10,264 nucleotides of DNA, taken from Byssothecium circinans (taxonomy: Eukaryota > Ascomycota > Dothideomycetes > Pleosporales > Massarinaceae). Positions 1 to 8,403 of the stretch are shown piece after piece. The stretch lies in the NCBI GenBank assembly GCA_010015675.1, contig ML976993.1, positions 157,035 through 167,298 of the forward strand, read 5' to 3'. The position numbers and the translations under genes are program-made. Position 1 is the first letter of the stretch. Every line of letters begins with the position of its first letter. Under the pieces are notes generated by a model. That model did not search any database and had not been told where the DNA came from. It saw only the letters and a program-made list of their open reading frames with translations.

Positions 1-84
1 ATAAGATCAGAGATAGCTGCTTGTATTGCTGCTTCGCGATTTTCCATTTTGGGTAGCTGAGTGTTGAGAAATCACGAGCGTTGA
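1..84. other. Left flank outside the inverted repeat
   Basis: No gene, RNA or repeat is recognised here. The only relevant point is a CACGA at 73-77, which also occurs at a similar distance outside the right-hand repeat copy. This hints that homology between the two ends may continue weakly beyond the clean 66-bp match, but the extended alignment is poor. Confidence 0.4.
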
Positions 85-150
85 GAGGGGTGGCTAATTT
101 CGAGAGGTGACCAAGAACCCCGGGTGAGCAGGAACCCGGTCGGCTAGCTT
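85..150 (+). repeat. Left copy of a 66-bp long-range inverted repeat
   Basis: This stretch matches the reverse complement of 10171-10236 at 64 of 66 positions. The two differences are A/G in the GGCTNATTT part and G/T in the GGGTGANCA part. Inside it, two 15-bp units lie in tandem at a 17-bp period: GGTGACCAAGAACCC (106-120) and GGTGAGCAGGAACCC (123-137), identical at 13 of 15 positions. A possible third, degenerate unit starts at 89 (GGTGGCTAATTTC). A small hairpin can also form between CCGGGT and ACCCGG. Identity stops sharply at both edges. No open reading frame overlaps it in a meaningful way. It could be a terminal repeat, a MITE-like fragment or another dispersed element; the sequence alone does not decide. 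Confidence 0.9.
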
Positions 151-356
151 ACAGAGGTTGTGACATTCCGAACAAAAGTCATACGGGTGGAAGCATCATA
201 CCAAGTAAGATTGCCCATTGCTACAAGTTCACTTGTTGGTCGCATACATCTTCAGCTTGTTTCTGCGCGAAGTTGTTGTCCTCACGATAGAATCGGAATT
301 TGCGCAGTTGAGCATTCTCATTACTAGGTATCTCTAATCCATCGTTGGCCTTGTAA
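151..356. other. 3' flank of NOP53
   Basis: This is the gene-free stretch between the left repeat and the NOP53 stop codon. It probably contains the NOP53 3' untranslated region, transcribed toward lower coordinates. I see no RNA gene, no conserved peptide and no strong inverted repeat in it. Confidence 0.5.
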
Positions 357-1736
357 TCAGTGCTTGTCCAGCGACCAATCCTTGTACGACCATTTCTCTG
401 TGACTGTGACCTTCTTCTGCTTCGCATACGGAATCTGCCTGCGCGCTTCTACTCTTCCGCGGATCATCATACTGCGCATGCGGTCCTTCAGAAGGTTGCC
501 TTCGGGCTTGAGACGACGTAGGGAGTCTTGGAGCTCGTCAGGCAGTACGACTTCAAGAGGAGCTTTGGGGACACTGTGGCTATTAGTAAAAAGGCGGTAG
601 CGAAGATGGAAGAACCTACAAATGCTTTCCGAAACGCTTCTTGCGCAGTTCCTCGTCGCCATCATCAGAGGACGGATCTTCCTTCGGCAGTAGGGCCAAT
701 TGGCGGTCCAAGTCGGCTCGGGCTTGCTCCTTTTCTCGCACAGATTTCACAAGATCCTTCACACGCTGTATTTGCTGGTCCTTGGCTTTGGTTCTCGCTT
801 CATGCTTCGCCAAACCCTCCGCTGCCTTCCTCCTCTTGATCCTGTTTCGCTGTGCAGGGGTCTTGCGCTCCGGTCTCTTCGTCTTCAGTTTACTGTCCTC
901 GCCGTCACTGAAGCCTTCCCACTCGCTTTCCCATGCGCTCTCGTTCGCATCCGAATCAGAGCCGGAATCAACCAGTGCGCGTTCCATGCGTTCGGCCTCT
1001 TCCTGCGCTTCCTGTAACCTCTTCTTCTCAGTCTCCACAGCCTTGTCACCTTCTCGAGCGACGATCTCCTGCCAGTCGTTGAAGTTGGGGTTGTAACTCT
1101 TTCCAGCCTCCGGTTTGCGCACCGCTGGTATTGACTTGCCACTCTTCAACAACGAGATCGGCGCTTGTTTCAGCGTAATGGGCTCCCTTTTCGCTTGCTT
1201 CTCTTCCAAGAAACTGAATTTGGGATCCTTCTTTGGCTCCTGCACAGCCCATGGGTCATGATCTGGTGCGTCGCCCGTCTCGACCACATTTTTCTGCACC
1301 TGGTCGCCTCCATATGCAATTGCCCTTAGCCTATCATAGTCTTTGCCCGATACCTTTGGCTTCTTCCTCTTCTTCTCTTCGGAAAAGTCTGAGAGGCGCT
1401 TTCGTGAGGATACGGCGGGGACGGCGGAGCGCTTGTTGAGGATCTCGTCGACTTTGAGCGGTTTGGATCGCTTGTTGATGTCTTTCCGAATCTCGGTGGA
1501 GCCAGCAGTATCGACAGCGAAAAGCTGCTCCGAGCTCTTTTCCGCAATAACGCCACTACAGTCATTAGCAATTGTTTGTATGCAGGGAAGAGTGCATTTT
1601 ACCCTTCGATTATCTGGTCCCGCACTTCCTCCAGCCCAGACTGGACTTGCGTGACGTCGACATTTTTGCGCCACGCTTTCTTGCCCTTACGGCTGGGTTG
1701 CTTGTACTGAGCCGGTGCTGATTCTGCGCTGGCCAT
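357..1736 (-). CDS. NOP53: Nop53 ribosome biogenesis factor (60S maturation)
   Basis: Three exons on the minus strand: 1736-1603, 1555-620 and 573-357; introns are 1602-1556 (47 nt, branch GCTAAT) and 619-574 (46 nt, branch TACTAAT). The joined product is 428 aa, close to yeast Nop53 (455 aa). The start gives an N-terminus with QPSRKGKKAWRKNVD (residues 13-27), typical of the family. LFAVD at 56-60 fits the arch-interaction motif (LFx[VI]D) by which Nop53 recruits the Mtr4 helicase and the exosome. A charged Lys/Glu-rich middle with long helical or coiled-coil stretches follows, then the conserved C-terminal block around APLEVVLPDELQDSLR and LKPEGNLLKDR. In the known family, Nop53 acts in the nucleolus and nucleoplasm in pre-60S assembly and in 7S to 5.8S rRNA processing. 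The second acceptor was set at CACAG rather than the nearer TAG, which sits too close to the branch site and gives a less family-like join. Confidence 0.93.
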
Positions 1737-2036
1737 GGCTGCTGTGGATTTTCTTGCTGTGATTTCGCAAATTCAATGGAAAAGTTCGAACGTCGAAGGG
1801 TCCAAAATGTCGCCCCGATTTTTGGCTCGCTAAACCGGGGTTAGCCTCTTGGCATATTTGTCTACCCGGCCATCACTCTTGTTAGGCCTCTGGCATTACA
1901 GCAGCTGCTCTAAGCGTCTCCTATTCACACAACTACGCCACTACCCTTCTACCACCACGACGCTTCTTCCCCCGCACACATTTCTTCTCTTTCGCATCCT
2001 TTCTATAGTGTAGACAGATCCCACCAACACATCACA
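1737..2036. promoter_or_regulatory. Divergent NOP53/YPT6 promoter region
   Basis: This 300-bp gap separates two genes transcribed away from each other, so it must hold both promoters and both 5' leaders. On the YPT6 side, about 1910-2030 is pyrimidine-rich, as is common near fungal transcription starts. Nearer the middle lie several dyads: TTCGA-ACG-TCGAA (1785-1797), the imperfect GCTAA/TTAGC dyad (1829-1845) and the perfect 10-bp palindrome AGCAGCTGCT (1900-1909), which contains a CAGCTG E-box core. Two near-identical 15-16 bp direct repeats are listed separately. I did not find clear PAC or RRPE ribosome-biogenesis motifs. No factor can be assigned from the sequence alone. Confidence 0.7.
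1840..1895 (+). repeat. Pair of short direct repeats in the promoter
   Basis: GTTAGCCTCTTGGCAT (1840-1855) and GTTAGGCCTCTGGCAT (1881-1896 with the final T at 1896) are nearly the same once one inserted G and one deleted T are allowed. Their starts are 41 bp apart, about four helical turns, within the NOP53/YPT6 divergent promoter. They could be paired binding sites, but chance similarity is not excluded. Confidence 0.45.
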
Positions 2037-2866
<830 letters not shown>

Positions 2867-3306
2867 TGACGGGTTCGGTTCGGTCGACAGCATTACCCTT
2901 CGTTTAGAATCTGTTGTAATGACTTGGTACTTTGGCGACTTTGCGGAACGGCATTGTGAGCAAGGCGTTTGGGCATGATGCATGGTGCTACGACCCGGGT
3001 CAGTCCGAGAGAGCTAGTAATTTGTAGTATACCAATTGTCGAATCATTCTTCGGAACGTCATACGAAGAGGTGAACACTGATACCGTGTTTTCAATGATG
3101 CTTGATTCCAAAATCCAGGAAGATATCCGTGGCCGAAAACGTCCATGACCCCCATCAACCCTGAATATTATGCCCTTCCCAGAAACGCCGGCCTAGTTAC
3201 TCGGACCTGACCAAAGTGCAAGATACTTTTACATGTACAAGAATATTACAGCGAGTTGTGACCGTGCGTAGAGGTGATTGGGCGATTTCGATTGTGTATC
3301 CGATGC
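2867..3306. other. Convergent spacer between YPT6 and TOM20
   Basis: This 440-bp region lies between two converging genes and should hold both 3' untranslated regions and their polyadenylation signals. AT-richer patches occur around 3160-3250. I found no tRNA-like boxes, no conserved peptide and no strong hairpin. Short open frames here have no recognisable content. Confidence 0.55.
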
Positions 3307-3931
3307 TTACTCAATTCCGCCCGCTGATCCAGACTCGGATGGTGTTTTACTACCGCCAACGGGAATGCTGGTATCGATGGCGATCATCTCGGCGAGGATG
3401 TCGAGGACAGGCTGAAGCTTGTGAGCAGAGTTCTTATACTTGACGGAACTACCATTACCTTGGGAACAGTCTTGTCGTAGATGTTGATAAGCTCTCTAGG
3501 GTTCGGGTAGACCTTCAAAGCGCGGTAGAAACATAGCGCGGCCTCTATCGAATCCGAGCCTGTGAGCTAGTCAGTATACATGGCGTCTAAAGAGTATTAA
3601 AGCGTTTCGTACCAGCCTGGCACATTCCCTCGCCCTGGGCAACCTCTTGCATAAAGTAGGCCTCAATCTCTTCAGGATCCTTGGGATATCCCTCCTCATT
3701 CGCGCGCTCAACCGCCTCCTTGATCGACTTCTTCTGCTCCTTGCCCTGGGCCTCGGCCGCCTCCTTTGCGGCGCGCGCTTGCTTCTTCGAATCGCGCTTC
3801 AGCTGTTTGCGGAACTCTGGGTCGTTGCGCCGCCGGTGGTCAAAGTAGATGGCGTATGCGACGAAGCTGGCGGCAATGGTGCCGACGCTGATGGCGGCAA
3901 TGGTAGTGGGCCTCAGCGACGATGACGACAT
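3307..3931 (-). CDS. TOM20: Tom20 mitochondrial import receptor
   Basis: Three exons on the minus strand: 3931-3613, 3559-3459 and 3411-3307; introns are 3612-3560 (53 nt) and 3458-3412 (47 nt). The product is 174 aa, near the Neurospora Tom20 length (about 180). A single N-terminal membrane segment (roughly residues 9-29, [20 protein letters not shown]) is followed by basic residues (DHRRR), the signal-anchor layout of an outer-membrane protein facing the cytosol. Then come a highly charged linker and the receptor domain, including [16 protein letters not shown], a TPR-like [18 protein letters not shown] helix pair and [16 protein letters not shown]. In the family this receptor binds amphipathic presequences and passes precursors to the TOM pore. 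The frame is open further upstream of the ATG, but that extension runs into the EXO84 leader and is not family-like. The start context is AACATGTCG, identical to that of the divergent EXO84. Confidence 0.95.
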
Positions 3932-4230
3932 GTTGGTAGAGGTTACGAATTCCGGAGTTGACGAAGGGCGGTTGTGGCTGGTAGAGGAGAGCAGAAGAGG
4001 AAGATCGAAATGGGAATGGAAGGAGTGAGGTTGGTGGATGAAAATGGGAGGAGGGAACTTTTTTGAGTAGTCTAGCAGGGAAAGGACGGTCGTGTAAATG
4101 GCCCGTGCGAGCTGCAGTGAACGGGGATCCGCGTACGCGTACGCAGTCAACCACCTGTCATTAGATACATAGTGCACTCCACAGCACCTTTCCCGCCGAC
4201 TTGACCGACCACTCCGGCTTTGCAGGCAAC
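3932..4230. promoter_or_regulatory. Divergent TOM20/EXO84 promoter region
   Basis: These 299 bp separate the TOM20 and EXO84 start codons and must carry both promoters and leaders. On the TOM20 side (about 3960-4060) the minus strand is a pyrimidine-rich leader. Around 4131-4144 there is a perfect palindrome (separate entry). The size is almost the same as the other divergent promoter in this window (300 bp), which may simply reflect compact spacing in this genome. Confidence 0.7.
4131..4144. promoter_or_regulatory. 14-bp perfect palindrome with MluI (MCB-like) core
   Basis: GCGTACGCGTACGC reads the same on both strands and alternates purine and pyrimidine throughout. Its centre is ACGCGT, the core of the MluI cell-cycle box bound by Mbp1-type (APSES) factors in fungi. 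It lies 199 bp upstream of the TOM20 ATG and 86 bp upstream of the EXO84 ATG, so it could serve either gene. Whether it is bound is inference. Confidence 0.5.
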
Positions 4231-6405
4231 ATGTCGGACGACCGTGAGAGGAAGGGGATATCCCTCCGCAAGAAGAAGCCCGACAAGCGAGCAAAGAGCT
4301 CCAAGAATGCACCTCAGATCAGTGCTCCCCTCCAGATCAGTGGACCCAGGCCTCAAGGGCTCGGTGCCGCAACCCTCTCAAGCTCCGGACGTCCTTCCCA
4401 AGACTCGAGTCGCTCAGGCCCTCGATCTGATGCGCCGCCGAGGGAACGACCCTCCCGCAACAACACTACAGCAGAGCTGGTGAAGAGGAGGTACTCGGCG
4501 AAGATTACACAGCTTCCTGCCGACTTCCCGGGCAATGGCGCACCTATGCCAGAGATGCCCAAGCTGCCGATGCAGTACATGCAGCAACAGCCGCCGCCTA
4601 GTAGAGATGGACGGCCACCGGGGAGCTCGGATGGACGGCGCGTGAAGCCTGACATGCGCATGTTGCAGGACCCCAACCTGAGGCCAGATCAATGTGAGTT
4701 TCAATTGTATGTCTACCAGTCAATCCACTGACGGAGAGTAAAGTTGTGAGCAAGGTCGTGGCAGACATGTCCGAGGGCGATATCCGCCAGTACCAGGAAG
4801 ACCTCCGAAAGCACAAAAACCGCACGTCGATGGAGCTCCAGCACAACGTGTACCAGAACCGGACACAGTTCATCAAGATTAGTAAAGAGGCGGAGAAGCT
4901 CAAAGGCGAAATGCGCACACTCAAGCAGTTGATGTCGGAATTGACAGCAACTCTGGGCCAGACCACATCTTCCGCGAACCAGAACGGAGACACCATCACA
5001 GCGCGGAAGGCCGCGAATCGAAGCTCGGTCGCCAACCTTGAGGCTCTCTGGAACACCCAATTGCACCAGCTCTGGAAGCGAATCGAAGGATCACAAAAAT
5101 ATCTACCTGCGATTCCTGGGCGTCATGTAGTATGGGAGTCTAGGAAATGGGTGGAACTGAACGCAGCGACCTGGAAAGCGCGGCGGAGAGTACACCTGAT
5201 TCTATTGAACGACCACCTGCTGGTCGCAACCGAAAAGAAGTCACGTAACGAAGCTGCCCAGAGCTCTCAAGATAAAAGATCCGCTTCAGAATGGAGAGCT
5301 TCGCGATGTTGGCCGTTGCAAGACGTACAAGTGGCTGATCTGTCGCCAAAGACTAAACCAGGCGGCCAGGAAGGCAAGGGCAATACTACCAATGCCATCA
5401 ACATCAGGGTTGGCAGCGAATCTTTTACCTATGCGGTCTACCCGGGGGAAGAACAAAACAAAATCCAGCTTCTCGCTACATACCGCAAGGCAGTGGAAGA
5501 CCTGCGGAAAAGTCAGGAAGTCGAGCTTGAGGAACGGGGAAGAGCCCAAGACTCGTACAATTACTTCGCCACAAGAGACCCAAACATCTTGAAGAAAACG
5601 GAGCTCATGGAGAGCTTGTCCGACAACGTCGCCAACAACCGAGCAAGCATGTTTGTCGATATCGAAGGGAAGCAGCAGAGCATACGATCAGTAGAGAGTC
5701 AGCTCGACGAACTCGATATTGATATTGCATTGCAGAGGTTCGAAGACGCAGTTAAAAAAGTAGAGAAACTCAAAGCGCTTGCAAAAAGTATCAGAGGCAA
5801 CGCCATGGCGCAAGGCATCGTTACCTTCAAAGTCAACGAACGAGCTACAAAGCTTGCCAACGTATTGAGCAAACAGCTAGTCTCACAGAACAACTGGATC
5901 TCGTCGGTGAAACAGCACGTCACTTGGATAATGCGCCTTGGCTTCGAGGACCGAGCGCGAGAAGCGTATCTGGAAGCCCGTGGTAATCTCATCAAGACAC
6001 GGTCACGGTGAGCCCTTCCCCACCACTTTCTTCCTTGGATAGAAACTAACATTCTTCAGCCAATGCATCTTCGAAGGCAACTTAGCCGACTACATTTTTC
6101 AAATATCCTTTATCTACTTCACCATCATCAAGAATACCGTAGACATATACCAGAAATGCTTCTCGCAAACACTCATGTCAGCATGCGTCAAGTGGGCGAA
6201 AGAGCATGTTGATGCCTTCAATGTGCTACTCAAAAGGCAACTCAGCAGTGTAGATGAAAGCAGCCCCGTATGGAAAGAGTGTATGGATCAGGCTCGGGAA
6301 CATGCCGCGATGTTAAGAGAGGTTGGGCTGGATTTTTCAGAACTGGTGGGTAAGGGGTTCAGTGAGGAAGAACAGAGGCCAGTCGGTCTGGGTGTCAGTA
6401 CGTAA
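4231..6405 (+). CDS. EXO84: Exo84 exocyst subunit
   Basis: Three exons: 4231-4693, 4744-6007 and 6060-6405; introns are 50 nt (branch CTGAC) and 52 nt (branch CTAAC). The product is 690 aa, usual for fungal Exo84. Residues 1-150 are a disordered Ser/Pro/Arg-rich tail. Residues about 155-240 form the conserved N-terminal helical/coiled-coil Vps51/Exo84 region (VSKVVADMSEGDIRQYQEDL). A PH domain covers about 275-410, starting near YLPAIPGRHVVW, with HLILLNDHLLVA strands. The C-terminal helical Exo84 rod follows, including RQCIFEGNLADYIFQIS, which spans the third-exon junction. In the family it is part of the eight-subunit exocyst that tethers secretory vesicles to the plasma membrane. The start is the ATG at 4231; the frame stays open to a TTG at 4201, but that is not a likely eukaryotic start. 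A perfect GTAAGT donor overlaps the stop codon (see findings). Confidence 0.95.
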
Positions 6406-6929
6406 GTGAGCCAAGACAAGAGATGGGATGGCTGAGGCTTGAAGACGGCTACCATTGATTTGGAGTGTAGATATTGAGCGTTCAGCGAGCTGTAATATTA
6501 TACCTCTTATTTATCGGTTATCATACACATCCTCCAAATTGATATTTTCATATGCCAGCCCACGCTATGTGGGTCACCGGACTTTCGACACAGACAAACG
6601 ACGCCCTGACAGGAAGATTGCAGCTCCTCGCGGTCTAGAGCTTGGCCTCATATCCTGCCCCTCATTGCTGTTTGTATATCTCTCTCACTTTCTCAGCCAC
6701 TGCAGCCTGCAGTTTCATGCCAAGAAATGATATCTCGTCGTCACACTAACGATCTCACCTTCACTATCAATTTGCTCAACGACTAGCTTATCTCTCGACA
6801 TACAAAACTCGTTGGCCTCACTCCAACACCTCTGCGCATCCACTTCGCTCGCACTCGCCTCAACTTCAGAAACTCCAAGCCTGCTCTATCTTTCCAGCCA
6901 ACACCGCGGACGCGACCCAAGTAAACGAG
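6406..6929. other. Spacer: EXO84 3' end and Myb-gene promoter/leader
   Basis: This 524-bp stretch joins two genes on the same strand. The first part should contain the EXO84 3' untranslated region and terminator. The part from about 6640 on is pyrimidine-rich (CTCTCTCACTTTCTC) and is probably the promoter and leader of the Myb-like gene. ACTGCAG-C-CTGCAGT (6699-6713) is a perfect interrupted palindrome. The open frames here have no recognisable content; the one crossing the start of the next gene opens with TTG. Confidence 0.55.
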
Positions 6930-7940
6930 ATGCCTACCGAAGAGGAGAATCTGCAGTTTCTGTACCTCGTGCTCACGCATGGTGGACAGCCCAATGTAAG
7001 TCTCCCGCTAGAACAGAGCTACTGGCGTCGCTTTTAGTGGTTTGGAACCCCTTAAAGCGTTACATTACTAGATAAACTGGAACCTCGCTAACTCAATGCG
7101 AGCTCAACATGACCGCCATCGCCAACGATCTCGGTCTCAGCAACGGCGCAACCTCCAAGCGCTGGTCTCGGCTCAAGCAGGCCGTCGAAGCTGGGAAACC
7201 CCCAGGCCCGTCTGCATACGAGTTCCTCTGGCTAGCCCTCAAGCATAACCCCCGTGATAAAGTAAGAACTCTTCCCTCAACCCTGGGCCATGCTAACTCG
7301 GGCCCAGGCACCCGATTGGAAGGATATCGCAGAGCAATGCAACACCACGTCAGGCGCGGCCTCCAAACGCTATTCCCGCATGAAGCAAGCTTTCGAGAAG
7401 GGAACGCCTGCTACACCTACTTCGACCCCTAAGCGGAAGCGCGGCGAGACAAGCAGTGCTAAGAAGAAGACGCCGAAGGCTGAGGAGGAGAAGGATGTGC
7501 TCGACGCGGATGGCGACGACGAGTGCGAGGACACGCCCAGCAAGAAACCCAAGACCAGCAACACGAAGCCGAAAGCTATGCCCAAGCCCAAGGGGAAAGG
7601 CAAGAAGGAGACCGCCGTCAAGCAAGAAGCCACTCCCGAGCCCAGCACATCTCCGCTTCCGCAATTCCACGCCATCCACAACCTCAAACCCGAACCTGGT
7701 GCCACCGCTGCCTACGGGGCCGGGGAGACGGAGCAGTTCTACGACGCAGCTGAGTATGCTAGCGAGGCTATGAGCGAGGGCGAGGAAGCCGTTGTGGAAG
7801 AGAGTGAGTTCCACACTTGCCACGGCTGCGAGTGTCAGGTTCGAGCTCTTGCGGAAGGTTTGGCTAACGCGACGGGCACAGGGGTGAATGAGTGGTTGAA
7901 TGCTTCGGATATTGGTGGGGATGAGGATGAGTTTATGTGA
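6930..7940 (+). CDS. Tandem Myb/SANT-like repeat protein (probable DNA-binding)
   Basis: Three exons: 6930-6995, 7103-7261 and 7308-7940; introns of 107 and 46 nt. The product is 285 aa. Two homologous helical repeats fill the N-terminus: residues about 5-51 (FLYLVLTHGGQPN, then IANDLGLSNGATSKRWSRLK) and 61-107 (FLWLALKHNPRDK, then IAEQCNTTSGAASKRYSRMK). The GA-SKR[WY]SR[LM]KQA signature matches Myb/SANT-like domains common in filamentous ascomycetes. After residue 110 the protein is disordered, Lys/Pro/Glu-rich, with basic NLS-like clusters (PKRKRGE, KKPK). The end is acidic (GGDEDEFM) and is preceded by a small CHGCEC cysteine cluster. This suggests a nuclear chromatin or transcription protein; targets are unknown. 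I know this kind of protein only as uncharacterised family members. Intron 1 is longer than its neighbours and contains a second possible acceptor (see findings). Confidence 0.85.
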
Positions 7941-8403
7941 GGCTTTGGCCGGTGATGGGAGGTGTGAGAGAGTAATGATTGGGAGGAGTATGAATAGGGG
8001 TGCTTGGATCGGGATTGATTGAGCGGAGGGGAATTTGTTCAGTCGCGTCCGTTGCTTGCACACCAAGAACACTTGGACATTGGGTGTGGCTTCGGCTGGC
8101 TTATTCACGGAGCCTTCCATCAGTCTGATTATCAGGGCATCGGGCAAGGCGAAGAATGGGCCTCATTTTGGGCGCCTTTCTTTGAATTTATGACTTCATA
8201 GCAATGCTGGCCGCTGGAGCATAGCCAGAATCTAGAGACCACAAAGCCAAATCTTCATCATTTGATTCGGTCGGAGAGAGGATACCATAGTTAGGCCACA
8301 ACCCCTTCATATTCAAAAACCATACACACTTTGACACCCTCCATTATACATCATACGACCTCTAAACACTTCGATGGTTCTGCCAAATTGAGCGGAGGCG
8401 TTC
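7941..8403. other. Convergent spacer between Myb-like gene and ZTA1-like gene
   Basis: This 463-bp region should hold the 3' ends of two converging genes. A 60-codon frame at 8019-8201 starts with TTG and has no credible homology. The 12-mer ATTGAGCGGAGG occurs twice (8018-8029 and 8387-8398); in a window of this length a few such matches are expected by chance. No RNA gene or strong hairpin was seen. Confidence 0.5.

Noticed and set aside
571..582. Alternative acceptor TAG for NOP53 intron 2 (giving FHSVPKAP)
   Set aside because: The AG falls directly on the branch site TACTAAT; the CACAG just downstream has normal spacing and gives the family-like KHFVPKAPLEVV join.
641..1096. Ser-rich plus-strand frame inside NOP53
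   Set aside because: Antisense shadow of the charged NOP53 coding region; no recognisable protein content.
4201..4230. Upstream extension of EXO84 to 4201
   Set aside because: The triplet at 4201 is TTG; the first in-frame ATG is 4231, with a good context and a family-like N-terminus.
3932..4312. Long in-frame N-terminal extension of TOM20
   Set aside because: It overlaps the EXO84 start region, lacks Tom20-like sequence and would bury the signal-anchor membrane segment that normally sits at the N-terminus.
7350..8147. Long minus-strand frame opposite the Myb-like gene
   Set aside because: It is a shadow of the biased Lys/Glu/Pro codons of the real gene, with low-complexity Leu/Ser/Arg composition and no conserved domain.
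8019..8201. Short frame containing LDIGCGFG, like a methyltransferase SAM motif
   Set aside because: It starts with TTG, is only 60 codons, lies between two converging genes, and nothing else of the fold is present.
8018..8398. Repeated 12-mer ATTGAGCGGAGG
   Set aside because: A few matching 12-mers are expected by chance in a window of this length, and the flanks do not extend the match.
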